Numbered from the stretch's first letter, positions 36,133-49,734 are shown. The stretch is 64,000 nt of DNA from Gymnorhina tibicen (GCA_013399875.1 VXAZ01007594.1:124001-188000); one strand, 5' to 3'. Translations and numbers: made by a program. Notes: generated from the letters alone by a model not told the origin.

Positions 36133-36243
36133 TGATGTGGTTCTTAGGGACATGGTTTTGTGGTGGACTTGGCAGTGCTGGTTTAATGGCTGGACTTGGT
36201 GATCTGAAGGGTTGTTTCCATCCTGAATAATTCTGTGATTCTC
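36133..36243 (+). mobile_element. Short CR1 3'-terminal fragment, plus strand
   Basis: About 110 bp match the extreme CR1 3' end: GGACATGGTTTTGTGGTGG, a GGACTTGGTGATCTGAAGG block, and the terminal AATTCTGTGATTCT. It is an old, short, 5'-truncated insertion. Confidence 0.8.
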
Positions 36244-39200
36244 TTAGTCTAAACAGAACACCCTGAACTTAAATAGATGACAGGCTGACACACTGTCTCT
36301 AGATCTGCATCCTCTACATTTGAGAGATGTGCAGAACGACCTGAGCCCAAGTCTCTTTCACATCAGTAAGATCCATGGATAAGTACATTCAGAGGACTCT
36401 TACCTCCCAGCGTGCACCAGTGCCTGCACCAGTGCCTGCACCAGTGCCTGCACAGCTGCAGAGCATCTCTAGGGAAGACAAATGAAAACTTGAGATTTAG
36501 TGTGGCTGTGAGATTAATTCAGGAAGAGCAGCACACATTAGAGAAGAGAGAGAATGAAAGAACTATCTAGAATGAGGTATGGAAGACTTGAGTTCCTCCA
36601 CCCTGCTTCTTAAGAGCCTAGAATTCTTCATTTCTACCTACCAAAGTCACCTTAAATGAACTTCTTTGAAATATTTTCTCTTCTATTGTGCCTATCTTTC
36701 TTTTATATGTCTATTTAAAAAATTATCTCTGTGCAAAAAAAAGTGTCTAAAAATCTTCTGTACACCATTAAAGAATTGTATGCATGTAATAATACTAATA
36801 ATAGTAATAATAATAGAAACACATAACTAATAGATAAAGCATAGTTTCTTCAGAAAAAAACCACATGACAGCTCAAATGTTTTTGAAAATGTACCCATTT
36901 AATGTATTTTCATCGAACCACAAGTTACTGCATGTATGACAGCAGGGAGGACAAGTGTGGAATCCTGAGGTGTTGCCCTTGCCCTGTGTTATAACAAATT
37001 GAAGAAAATGTGGCTGATTTTTCCATATAATTAATTTTGTTAATTTAAGTTTTGATTTAATCCATAGGTGATACATTATTTAATTAAATTTTGTCCAGAA
37101 GGCTCATCCCAGCAAATATTACTTCAGATGAAACTACTTAGAGACTTTGAGAGAAAATTTATTTAACAATCTCTTCTAACATTTGCCAATTTCAGTAATC
37201 CTTGTATTGGAATCATGATCATGGCTAAATGTTGTACTACCTGGTTGCTTCTTAAATCAGTAAAACCATTCTGGGGACAAAGATGGTTGGTGTCATTTGA
37301 GTGCCATCACTTTTCTAACTCAATTTCTAAAATTGCGTATTATGTTTTATTCATTGTTATTATCAAGAGTTTGCTCTGATCAAATATGCATTCTAATAGA
37401 GTATCACTCCCTATCAGTATGAATTTTGTTTGCTATACACAAAAAAAGTGTAGACTATCGGGGACTGCGTTATTTTTTAATACCAGAAATACCCTTCAAT
37501 GCTTTGTTAAAAATGTCTCCATCAAGGCATGATAGGAATGGGCTGTTCTTTCAGATGTTTATTGAAAGCAAAGGCTTCACCCCCTTTAAAAAATGACTGG
37601 TGTCAATTCAATTTATGATGTTTATCACCTCAGCAGTTTCAGTTTTCTTTATTGTACATTTTCAAAGTTAAACCGGTACTATTTTTATCACTGCATCTTT
37701 TCTAAAGATGTGTGGACTGCTATATTGTTGTATGTTCTGTGACGTGTATTAAGTATGTATGGTAAGTAAGTATGTAAAATACATGGAGACTAAGTCTGTA
37801 TAGTAATTTGATAAAAAAATCTGAATATTAATCAGGCATTAAATGGATAAAATAATGTGTAATAATGCTGTAATTTTAGAAATTTGACTTTTTTTTTCCT
37901 GCAATTAATTTTTGTTTGTTAAAAGATATACCAACAAAAGTGTCATCTTTGACTAGTGTTTACTCCTAGAACTATACAAGCTTTAGTTATAAGCAATCCT
38001 CTGCTTCTGTTTAAAGAACTTACATTCATTAACTTTGCACATATTTGGCTTTGAAGTAGCAAATATAGACTCCTGCTAGTCTACAGATAGTATGAAGTTA
38101 TGATTCTGTAAGAACTAGCAGATGAAAGAGCATTTTATTTCAGTGTCTCACTCATAAAACCAGGTTTCAGTCAAGGAGAAAAACAGATTGCAAATCAGTC
38201 CATGTAATAAACGTTATACCCAGAAGCTGAAATATGTACCTAAAATTTATAATAAAATTCTCTTGGAAACCAGATGGGACATGGAACTTCCTCTCCATTT
38301 GGCATTGTAAGATATGTGTGGACTTTCAAGCAGCATTTTTAACTTGAGAAACAGAAGCAGCATCTTGTTCCATACAGTGTATGTATTTGACTGCATTCTG
38401 ATTATTTTATAAAAAGAAGAATTAATCCAGATTAGAAGCTATGCCTCTGAAAATGAATCTTGATCAGCAAATTACTTAGTAATTAGGTGCATGGCTGGAT
38501 TAGCTGCCTGTGGCTCTATTGTCTTCCACTGCTTGAGAGGACAATAAAGATTGTAAATATATATGTGCATGCAGACAAACAGGCTTTGAGGACAAAACAT
38601 TATAAATTGTATCTTACACTTAATTGCACCCTGATGCCTGTATCTATCCACTTAAAATGGAGGACATAATTGCAAGGAACTTCTTGCATTTCCAGCTGCT
38701 AGTGAAGCATACTTTGCTTTTTTACTACTCCAGTAATGTGAAATCCTAATTACAACCTCAGCAGTACTAGAAAAAGCATCTGGGCTCACATATATGCCAT
38801 TAGTAATTTACACTTGTTTCATGTTTATTAGGCATTTTATTTTTGTATGGATGTATCCTTCTATATAGACTCAGTTACAAAATATGCCAACAGCTATTTC
38901 TCTGTAACAATGAAGAGTTTTCCAAACAGGCAGTCTCTGTCATGTAAGTAATTTTGTCATCTTTTGCTTAGGAACTGGATGTTTCCTGCTAGAAAAATTA
39001 ATGACAAACCTTGAGCTTCTCAGGTCATGACCTTGCCTGCTTGGTGGAGAGTGCTGGTGAGGAAGATGGTTTCTGAAACAAGTCTGTTGGCAGTCAGGGT
39101 GATTGAGAACATTCAAAAATTTTCAGTACAACACTGCCTTATGCCTTCATAATTTCTGATTAGCATATTTTCATGTAGTCTCCTCTTGTCTGGCATTGCT

Positions 39201-39986
39201 GTGTCCCAGTGTAAGTTCTTAAACGGCCTTAAGCATGACATAAAAGCTCATATGGTGACTGTCAAGATATCACTTGCAATTTATCAGTCCAGGAGCTTTA
39301 CCACAGATTTTTTTATCCCTGCAGTCTATCTTAGAAATCATAGAAAATCTTCTGGTTGGCCAGCTTGTTGGCAGCAGAGTCCAAGTTAACAGCACAGTCT
39401 GATGAGCACTACATGTTTAAGCAGAATTTGGACTGCCTCATTCATCACTCTTAACAAATCAGATTTAATGTTACCTAGGCATAGGTGGTTTGATGGCAAT
39501 CATGACAGACTGCACCACATTAGGTTTCTCTGCTTCCTTGACATTGGTGGCAGCGCACAAATATTTTACAGGGTAAAACTGATGTCCATCAATTATGCAT
39601 ATGTGCATAGCGATCAGGCAGGGCAATACACACATGCACAAACACACACAGGATTGACATGGTCAGTGAACACCTGATTATACACCACATGACTATCACA
39701 AGGGAGCTATAGATGGGAATTTTTAAGGCTATCTGTATCATAAAAAAACTGTTGTGTACTCAATTTTTTTTTAAAGTTGAATTTCCGAATTTATTCACTA
39801 GGTGGCAATGTAGTATGTCATTTGTCTAAAATTTACAGCAGAGTGGAACTGATCAGAAATAACTGCACTGCATAAATGCTTTACCCTGGATTGCAATAAA
39901 GAAATGTTCATTAAGTCCTAGTCTATTTCTTTAAAAATATGCTCACAAAATTTTATACTTTGTTTACACCCTAAATAGAAAATACA
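36244..39986. other. Intergenic AT-rich DNA
   Basis: Only the 12-bp minisatellite at 36413 stands out. No coding signal is seen. Confidence 0.6.
36413..36453 (+). repeat. 12-bp minisatellite, about 3.4 copies
   Basis: The unit TGCACCAGTGCC is repeated without change and then runs into TGCACAGC. Confidence 0.95.
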
Positions 39987-39990
39987 TGAG

Positions 39991-40527
39991 TGTGTAGGGC
40001 TGTAAGCCCTTGGCACAGGAGCCCTTTGCACTCCCTTGGAGGAAAGAGGCCTGATGCCCAAAAGAATCTCCCCAGAGATAAGCAATTTTCTTCGGTTAGG
40101 GTGACAAAGTGAACCACCCCCAGCATGCCTTGTTTCCTTATGGTAATACCTGATACCCTGTTGGCTATTGGTTTCTACCCCACCCCCTACCTTTCCCATA
40201 AAAAGAACCCACCTCTGCCACTGATCAGGGAGCCTTGTCACTGACCTTCCCTTTGCAGGGTGGCAGGACAATAAAGGCTGCCTCTGTGGAACTGCCATAC
40301 GAGGCTCCTGTCTCTCTGTCCCTGCGTTCGCCTTGGGTGATTTTGCACAGAGCTGAATCGCAAGAGCTGGAATCACTTGTAGCAGGAGTTGCTACACTTG
40401 CTGAAATCACCTGTCGCCCAGGGAGGCCTGCCAGCGCCCTTGGAAGAGCTGTTCTTTGCTGGACACTCTCTCTCCAGGAAGGTCACGGCATACTGGGGCT
40501 GACCAGCATCGGACCCCCCGCGATACA
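39991..40527 (+). mobile_element. Solo LTR with 4-bp target duplication (ERV1-like)
   Basis: The element is 537 bp, starts TGTGTAGGG and ends GATACA, and is flanked by TGAG at 39987-39990 and 40528-40531. The bases TACA just before the left TGAG also match the LTR end, so an 8-bp match TACATGAG is seen; the TGT...ACA ends favour the 4-bp reading. A TATA-like CATAAAAAG lies at 40198 and an AATAAA polyadenylation signal at 40270-40275, both on the plus strand. These fit an ERV1 (gammaretrovirus-like) solo LTR. No internal genes are present. Confidence 0.82.
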
Positions 40528-40531
40528 TGAG

Positions 40532-43223
40532 GTTATTGTAGACTGCAAAGCCCATAAGAGTCACATGGACCCAGTGGACCCCATCATCTCTAGTACTTAG
40601 TTCTGAAGTGTCAGAGCAGGGGTGGAGCTTGATGTAAAAAGGAGCACATGCAGCTCAGTTACCTCAGGGGAAAGAGTTAGTTTCAGTCAGTGAGAGAAAC
40701 CTGATTACAGACAGGAATTAGAAATATTTTATTAGAATGAGTTGCTGAAGTATATCTGCTCTGATCATATCAGAGCTCTAAGCATCGATGTGAAGATTGA
40801 TTCAGAGCTGAAGAAAAATGTGTATAGCTTTGTCTATGAGTTCCTTGTGTTTCTCTCTTTTCTTGTAACACTGATGCTTTAGAAAATGCCCCGAGGAGTC
40901 TCAAAGATGTGAGATAGAGGCAGTAGCTGCACCAACCTAGTGCCACTAGTTAGAGCTGTCTCCTGGAGACCTGTGGCAGATGAGGTCTGCACTGTGGGGC
41001 CAGAAGACACTGCAGAGCTGGAGACCACCATTAGGATCAGTTGCAATCCTTCTTTTAAGACTCACTGTGCATGGAGTGGATAGGCTGCCTGGGGATAGGA
41101 TAGCCTATGGCACTGCCTTTGCAATGGATAGTCTTCACTTCAATATTAAATCTTCCTTTTATAGACATAGATGTGAAGAGTTAAAATAAAAAGATTGTGT
41201 TTTATAGAACCAAGTTGTTATTTTTCTCATTTGTCTTGTGAATTAATGAATACTTTATGTCAGTCAAGTTCAATCTTTGTTGGTTTTCAGAATGTCCTCA
41301 TGCAAGGCTGTTTGCCTTGTTCTCTGTAGGCAGCCTTTTGCTTTCTCCACATTCATTATGTGACTTGACCGGTTAATTTTTTGTCTTTTAAGCTGTCCAT
41401 GCTTTTGACTCGAGTAGAATTGGCAGAGTTTATATTTAGAAGGTTTTGCTGCCATGATGCTTTATAACCCTGATGGTTTAATCTGTCTGACCCAGAAATC
41501 CTTTGTCCTGAGCACTTGCTCCTGAGTCAAATTGTCTCAATTATACCTCTGTTCGTCCGATAGATGGTACTCCTGCTGTAATTCTCAAATAGACAATAAT
41601 TATTTGGGACATTTAATTATTTTTGGACTAGGCCTGTTATATATCTCAGAATTTCCACTGCTTTTGCTTTGTGTATTTTATGGGATCAACTAAGAAATTA
41701 GTTATTGGTAAAATACATGTTGCAAATTTAGAAGAATTTGGAATTTGTACTATATTTTAGGTTTCTTTTTGCTGTCCACATTAAAAGTAAACAAATCCCC
41801 AAAATGTCAGAAGTCTTTTGTAACCAAAAGTGGCTCTCATTTTGGGGATAATGGGGTCCAACCCCACCAGAACATTATAAACCCTGCTAAAATCTTTCTT
41901 TGTCATTCTGTTTTAATAGGGAAGTCCACTGGCAGTGTAATGTAGCAGAAATTTAAGAGCTGTGTTTGTTTTGAATTATTAGGGTAAAACTGATTATTTG
42001 ATTTAAATGATTTTTTTCTCTATTGTCCCTTTTTTTCCATTATGTTACTGTGCCTGCTGTTAAGTTTACTGTCTGTTGTCATCTTCCTTTGCATTTCTTC
42101 TGTACATGGGCGAAGTGGAGACACCAAATCACGCTGTGACATGATCCATTGTTACTGCATTGTGAGGCTTGCAATATTTGTTGTTTCTCTTAAAAGCTCA
42201 CTTTGTCAATCAAGCCACCAAAAAAGAATCTTAGCTTTCAGGTAAACAAAAATATAAAACTTTATCTTCCTAGTAGGAGACAAATTTTGATCATATGACT
42301 TGAATATGCCAAAAGGCTTTTAAAGACAGTAGGCTAAAGATAAAGATAGAATTATTTAAAAATTATTATGATGTGTAAGAAAAGCTTCTGTTTTGGGCTC
42401 AAGGTGACTGCTGAATCCTGGACATTCAGGAGACAAACAAAAGAGCTTTTAAGAAAAGGAAAAGCATTCAAAAATACTAGCAGGCAAAATTATCCTGTGC
42501 ATTGTTGATTTCAATGAAGCTGACTTTCCAAGTTGCAGATAAGAAAACAGCTGCTTTTTGGTAATAATAGAATTAGTGCCCTGCTTGAACATAATATTTG
42601 CCCCTAAGAAAGTCTAGCACTACTAGGATATAGAAGCCAGTGGTATTTACATTATGCATACTGGGGAATGAAACTGGTCAGAGGCTTCTTGCAGGATGCA
42701 CAGGGCTTTTGAGTATTGATAACAGAAATTCTTGATGAAGCATGTAAATGGTAATAGCAAGCAATAGCAACTGCTTGGTTTTTTATACATTTGAATCCAT
42801 ATTTATTGAGCTGAGCAGAGCTCTTGTTACCTTTTACCAGCTTTATAACTTTACAGAATGGATAAAGTAGGATGGAAAAAACCTAACCCTGACTTAAGTC
42901 AAAGAATCAGAAGATAAAGGGAAGCTCCAAAATGAACAGTTTTGACTTTATTTTAACTAGTTTTGTCAGAGGAAAATATATTATGCTGTATCTGACTGCC
43001 GAAGGGAGGTGAGGCTCCTGTAGCGTACCCAAGTCCAACAAGTAGCAAGTCTGAAAATGTTTTCCCAGTATGCAGAAGCACATGGAGCACCTGGATACAC
43101 CAATGTTATGATCCAATTATTACTATTATTAAGGTTCTTTAGAAATTCCTCTGCCCAAATTAAGGAGCAAACGAGACCTATGCCAGTGACAATAATATGG
43201 GTTTTATTGATGGTAGATATGCG
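40532..43223. other. Intergenic DNA up to the N gap
   Basis: I see no gene or recognised repeat. The longest open frames are under 70 codons. Confidence 0.55.
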
Positions 43224-43464
43224 NNNNNNNNNNNNNNNNNNNNNNNNNNNNNNNNNNNNNNNNNNNNNNNNNNNNNNNNNNNNNNNNNNNNNNNNNNNNN
43301 NNNNNNNNNNNNNNNNNNNNNNNNNNNNNNNNNNNNNNNNNNNNNNNNNNNNNNNNNNNNNNNNNNNNNNNNNNNNNNNNNNNNNNNNNNNNNNNNNNNN
43401 NNNNNNNNNNNNNNNNNNNNNNNNNNNNNNNNNNNNNNNNNNNNNNNNNNNNNNNNNNNNNNNN
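43224..43464. other. Assembly gap (241 N)
   Basis: The bases are unknown. The gap lies about 365 bp before a CR1 fragment, which suggests that a repeat stopped assembly here. Confidence 0.99.
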
Positions 43465-43828
43465 AAGTTCTTCAGGGAGGTTTCTGTGGCTGTTGCTTCT
43501 TTAAAACTTTAGATCAGTGTTTGAGGCATAAACTATTTTCAGTCTCTGACAGCCGCACACCTGTGTACATACAGGGCCTGCCACTCAGACTACAGACAGA
43601 CATGAACACAAACAGTGTCAAGGGCTTCATCCTGTTCCCCTCTCTGGCTGAGCAGGGTAGAGGTCCTCTCTAGTAGTATAAATATTATATATAAGGACTG
43701 TGATTCTCTCCAGTAGCAAGGCTCACATACTAAGCCTGCCCAGCAGCTGCTACAGGATCTCATTCTGTCCAATTATGAGGACCTGGACATAGAACCTCCT
43801 GAGGCTGCAGCCCTGCTTCAATTCAGGG
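43465..43828. other. Unclassified sequence between the N gap and CR1
   Basis: This is moderately GC-rich and looks repeat-like, but I cannot assign it to a family. With the gap beside it, it may be part of an incompletely assembled mobile element. Confidence 0.3.
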
Positions 43829-44515
43829 AATCACAGAATGTCTGAGGTAGGGAGGGACCTCTGGAGGGCATCTGTTCTAGTCCCCTTGCTCAAGCAGAGG
43901 CACTTCAATCCATCTGCCCAGGACCATGTCCAGATGACATTTTATTATCTCCAGAGGGGGAGACTCCACAACCTCTCTGTGCACAACCTGTTGTTAATGC
44001 TCCATCAGCCTCAGAATTAACAAGTATTTTCTATTGTTCTAAGAGAACCTCCTGTGTTGTCTTCTGGTCCTGTCACTGAGCAACACTGATATCACACTGA
44101 ATCTGTTCTCTTTGCACCTTCCCTTGAGATATTTATATACACTGATGACATCCCCCCTGAGCTTTCCTTCAGTCTGAACACTCCCAGCTCTCTCAGCCTT
44201 TCCTTGTAGGAGAGATGTTCCAATCCCTTAGTCATCTTTGTGGTCCTTTGCTGGGCTGTCTCCAGTATGTCCATGTCTCTTGTACTGGGCAGCCCAGAAC
44301 TGGACCCAGTACTCCATGTGTAGCCTCACCAGGGCTGAGTAAAGGAAAAGATGACTTCCCTTGACCTACTGGCAGCACTCCTCATAGTGCTGGAGCCCAG
44401 CATGTACTGTTCGCCACCTTCACTGTAAGGTCACATTACTGGCTAATGTTCAGCTTTCTGTGCAAAGGAACCAAGTCTTTTACTGCAAAGCTGCTTTTCA
44501 AAATGTTCTGCCTGC
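43829..44515 (-). mobile_element. CR1 LINE 3' fragment, minus strand, near N gap
   Basis: The plus strand starts with AATCACAGAATGTCTGAGG and the common GGGAGGGACCTCTGGAGG block. The minus strand encodes [20 protein letters not shown] and LRELGVF. It is the same subfamily as the intron 3 copy: the region around 44101-44160 is nearly the reverse complement of 22425-22480. The upper limit is approximate. Confidence 0.88.
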
Positions 44516-46865
44516 CTCGCGTAATGTGCCACACAGCCTTACACAGTGACACCCCACAAGTCTGAAAGGTGATCCAGAGAGCTGCTCCCAGTGTCTAGCT
44601 TTGATGGGTTTCATGGGGATGCTGAGGCCAAGGACTTCCTGGGAGAGAGCACCATCAGTTCCTTTTACCTGGGGTGTTCTGATGAAGAGAAATAAAATGT
44701 GTGCACTCATTTTTGGCTTTTACAGTGAAGCCTGTTGACTAGTGACTGCAGCTCTGAATATAGGGGAGGTTTTAGTACCGTAAACACCACCAGGCTTATT
44801 TGCAAAGCATAGGCTTTATAAAATGGCAGCATGTATTAGAGGTATTTTAGTATTAATACTATCTCTTCTAACCAAAGTAATTTATGAAGCTGAAGTTTTT
44901 TGTTTATTTTAGTGAAAAACTTGAAGTGGTATTATGTAGCACATTGGATTTCCTGGAACATACCCCAGTAATGTAGGTGCAGAACTGTTGAGTTTTATAA
45001 AATAGCAGAGAGGATTTTCACTCTTCTGAATGGTTATGAAAACATGGCCCAATATGCTTGCAAGAAATTCTAAGCAGAGGTCCAAAGAGGGCAAATCTTG
45101 CGGACCCTACTTTGCTTTCATTTGGGCTTGACTCCGATAAAAGTCTTACTTGCTCCTGTGCGGGCTTTGCCTGAACAAGCACTGTGCAAGGCTTACAATG
45201 CCAAGACTTAGCCTGCAAAAATTATTAGCTCAGGTCACAGTCTAGGCTTTCGTATATAATTTATCTGTCACTTACTTATGTTATAAAAGTGCAGAGGTGA
45301 TAAAGAAGTCATCTCTCAGGTCAAATAGCAGTTTAAACTGCTGTGTCTCTGATGAAGCATTGTAGACAAAAGGGGATAATAAGATCCAGGGGAAGATAGA
45401 AGAGTAGAAGTAAAAAGCTTGCACAGCTATTGAAAAGAAGACTTACATTATTTTGCTACAGACTCCATAGGAGCATCTGATCCCCATTTCTTATGAAGTG
45501 TAGTTCTGACTGCCCCAAAATTGCTTTAAACATGAAAAAGATGAGACCACTGTGCTTAATAATGCTGTTAACACAATGTCTGAAGATTTGTCCCTTCTCT
45601 GTACTGCACATAAATACTGCTTGGTCTTCATCTGTGCAAAATGTAGAGGTAAACTTTAATTGAGGGCTTTTCTTTGGGGATCATGTGCATTCAGGGGGAA
45701 CAAAACTCCTATTATCAGCTGAGAAATATAACAAGTTTGAGAGCGTTGTCGCATAGAGATACTGAAACGTTAATTCATGCTTCTGTGACATCGTCTGGAT
45801 TACTGTAATTCCCTGCCTGCAGGTCTCACTCAGCCCTCCTTTCACAAAATAAGAACTTGTACAATAATGCGACCACTGAGATTTCAAGCATATACAATAC
45901 CTGGTCATCATGTGTCTCTGTCCTGAGATCTCAGTGCTGTCTGCCATTAGGTACCGGATCAATTCGAAGATCCTGGTGATGTGCTTTAAAACACCACATG
46001 TATCCAAATGAGTTTTTGGTTCCCTATTGTCCAGGTCCAATTTTGCTGAAGTGTAAAAATGTTGTGCTTTCATTTGTTCAGAGAATTACAAACCACTGTG
46101 TCCCATACCTTCTTCATGCAGCTACGGAATGCACTTTGTCAGAACAGATTTGGAGTGTCAGTCTTGTCATTGACTTGAGGTCAAGACTGTGGTCGGTTGC
46201 TTAACTTTTCTTTCTTTCACCAGCATCTCTGGTTGTGTCAGGACATATTTAATAGAACATTCTAGGGCTTCCTTTTCTCAAAACTGTTTCAGAATTGAAG
46301 CATCTTTACCAGAGGACTTTTGAAGTGCCAGTAATAGTGTTGGCATTTCTGATTTTTTGAGAGGCACAAGAAAATTTTTAATAAAAGGAAACTTCAAAAA
46401 GTAACTAAAGTGTTTCTAATACAGATGTTGTTCTCTGTCAAAGGGATGCACCTACCTTACCTACACTTTTTGTATATCCCAGGTAGGACATGAAAGACTT
46501 TAATTAAAACCTTTAGAAAGATCTTTAGTTATGCAGTTATGCTCTTTCTTCCTTTTATATTTTGGAATAGGATAAAAACCAATTTGCTTATATTGATTGT
46601 GTACTTCACAGAAATGCCTATAGAATTTGCTGTGCAAACAAGACCTTTTTATCTAAAACAGTTTATAAAAACAGTTTTCCTTTGAAAACTATTATGCAGG
46701 TTTATTGTCTGCTATAGTTTCATCTTTTTTGTATCCTTTAGACCATTACATGTTGCTCATAGTAGACACTGACTACAATTTGAAATGTAATGTTCCTAAG
46801 CATGATTACTAAGAAAGAGTAGTGGAAAATATAATCCCAGATTAAAAAAAGGCATGAAAAGAGAG

Positions 46866-46909
46866 AAGGGAAGGGAAGGGAAGGGAAGGGAAGGGAAGGG
46901 AAGGGAAGG
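46866..46909 (+). repeat. (AAGGG)n pentanucleotide microsatellite
   Basis: There are eight perfect AAGGG units at 46866-46905, followed by AAGG. The tract is all purine on this strand. Confidence 0.97.
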
Positions 46910-49734
46910 CATTGAAATGAATTAATATTGGCAGATTGACACCTTAATGACCTTATGGATTGACCCCTAAGTGCTTTATCATTCTGTCATCCTTGCTCAC
47001 ACCAGGATATTGCATATTACTTTTCTATCATTTTCTAGCACTTAGCTTTCAACATAAGTATTCTATTACATGCATATATAACATGCCTTTCAAAGCCAGG
47101 ATACTCTTTTTATTTAGCCCAACCTCTAGTTTCTTCTTGTCAGTTGCAATTTTGAAAAGTGGGACAGGATAAAAAGTGCTATTGTCCAACATAGCATATA
47201 TCATCTACAGTAGATGAAGAAAGGCCAGAGTATTAAACTTCTGCACAAGTTCAATATACTGGTAGCAGACCTGTGGTGTTGCAGCTTCCAAGTGTAAAGT
47301 GCTTAGTTAAGAAACAAGGATGTCTTAAAACGTTAGGCTGTATGTTATGTCCCAAAAGACTAACAAGCTCATACTTCTATAGAAGTTTTTATGACAAAAA
47401 AAATATCCTTATCATCATTATAGACTTAAAGGTTTTCTGTGTCATGGATTTTTGTGCTTTACGTCTCCAGTGGTTCTAAGCAGGGTTGGATTTCACAAGG
47501 TGTTGGGTCCTGATGTCATCTGGAGACATTTTACTGCTCATAGTCCTGTTCAATCTTAAGCACTTTGTGAAATGTTTTATTCCATGTAAAGTGTAATGTC
47601 TTTCTTTACTGATATTCTTGTTTGACCCTGAATGTAAGGGAGGATGTGTCATCTTCCTTGCTGTGCGTGTTCATTTCTGCACTTTTACATTTAAAATATC
47701 TCCAGCAGTAAAACCTTTCTGTGTTTGCCCCTGTGTCTGTATTCAAGGCCAAATTCAGACGTGGTGTGTGTTACTCAGAGCAATTCAAAAGGTCCCCTTA
47801 GGTTCTGCCAGATCTATTTATACCACCTCTATCAACGTATAACATAATCTGCAATTTACATACCAAGGAATCGCAAGAGCATTTCAATTTAAATAACAGA
47901 GACTCCTCTTTCATTTACACCTACTCATGAGCCCTTATTATGAAAGCTGTAGCAAGTTGGATTGACATTTGATGAACAAAGGGCAATTGTTTTCAATGGA
48001 AAAGAACAATAGTGCTCCAGTAGTTTTTTGAAGTATCTTTTCACTCTTATCATTGTGATTTTCATCTTCCTGGGTTTGGTGAACACTTCCACTGTTTCAT
48101 CCAGTGAATTAATATTGATCCCTGCCAGTCAGTATTTTGCAGCTGTGTGGAGGAAAAGGAAAATATACCTTCTTAATTTTTTACTCTTGTAGTGTTGTCT
48201 GAATAGATTTCTGTCCAGATGTTTTGTGAATTTTGAATGGGTTTGTGACTGTCTCTAGTTTAGTGTGTTCCAGATTTTTCTCCTGCTAGTTTGCTTTGCT
48301 TCATGTAATGCTGTGGTGAATGCAGAAATATCCCTGGTCAGGGCAAGTCTGGGAGTCTGGGAGTTAAGGTGAGTGGACATCCAAGAAGCTTAGCTAGCTT
48401 GTTAGAATCATGACCTGGATTTTACTTTGTATTTTAGAAGTATGATAAAACTAGCAAAATTTCTTCTTTGTGTGCTAAACATCTTTCATACTTCTTTTCA
48501 GATAAGACATAATTGCAATGTGAGAGAGTAGTTAGAATAGCCTTGTGTTGGGCTGCATTACCTATGTTTTTTGCCAGCCAGTCTAAGCAGGTATCCCTTC
48601 TGAGAGGCAAAAGTATGAGGCAGTGGATTTACATATTGAGGAAGGTAGAGGGGATGGAGAAAGGAAGGGGAAACTCAGATGATCTTATTTCCCCTAGTCA
48701 ACAGCTGGAAATCAGTACTAATAGTACGTTCTGTCTGTTCCTCACCTCCCAGCCTATATATGTGTTTGAACAGTTGTTTAAAGGGCAAGACCATCTGGCA
48801 TTAGATCCTGTCAATTAGAGAGGAAAGGATTTCCACTCATTTCCCTCAGCTTTGTGGACTTCTGTCCTTCTTGCTGTATGTTATACCACTTCTCATCTGA
48901 AGATTAGGTGTGTTAGAAAAATATTAGCGATCTCAAACGTTGTCCTACTCAAACTGTATGTTAACTGGAGCTGTTCTTCTGATATTTGACTTAGCAATTT
49001 TCAGCTCTGTTCTGCTGACTCTGTTCTCTGACCTGAGAACAGATCTATATTATGGCTGCTGAGAGTATTAAGGCTTCTCAGTAATGCAAGTAGACTCTGG
49101 CTAACCAAAACATTTTGTTCATATTTGTGGACTTGAGAGTGTCTATAAAGGAAAGAATTATCATTTTTTCTAGAATCCTTTATGCAGTTTCAAACTGTCA
49201 GTTTGCCTCAAAATGTTAGAGTCTCATTTTTGTACTTTAGCCTTCTAAAACAAGTATCTTCTAATTTTTTCTGAAAGAACACTATCTTCATATCATATTG
49301 ATGTTTCATATCAGAAACTTGCATCCTGGATTTGAATGATATATGTTGGCTTCTCTCCTAGCTGTCTGAGTTTTTAAATAACTGTTAGCACTCTACATGG
49401 CCTCTATTATGCAAAACTGAAAATTTAATATGCCTGTGAAATACTCTATGAAAAGCCGTAATCATAACAAAGATCTTCCGGAAAAGCTACATATTCTTTT
49501 CAAACTTTACACTGGATGCTGAAGCAAAGGCAAAATCTCAAACATCTGTATTTCAGATGTTAAAAACAATTGCATTTCTGCAAATTCAGGAAAGCTTGTG
49601 ATACTACTGAGGTTTTTCCCCACATCTCCTTGTCTTACTAGGTTGATTGAATAGGCTTGGACTGCAGTGGCCATCCTGCTGCATTAAACTGTGTATCTTC
49701 TGAGTTTATTAAATATATTGTTTCATATGCCACA

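Noticed and set aside
40235..40600. 121-codon open frame (plus) and 152-codon open frame (minus, 40376-39918)
   Set aside because: Both overlap the ERV1-like solo LTR, run on opposite strands and show no family similarity.
43057..43673. Open frames of 151 and 158 codons
   Set aside because: They are mostly unknown residues produced by reading through the N gap.
45681..46073. 130-codon minus-strand open frame
   Set aside because: There is no family resemblance, no flanking splice signals and AT-rich intergenic context; it is treated as chance.
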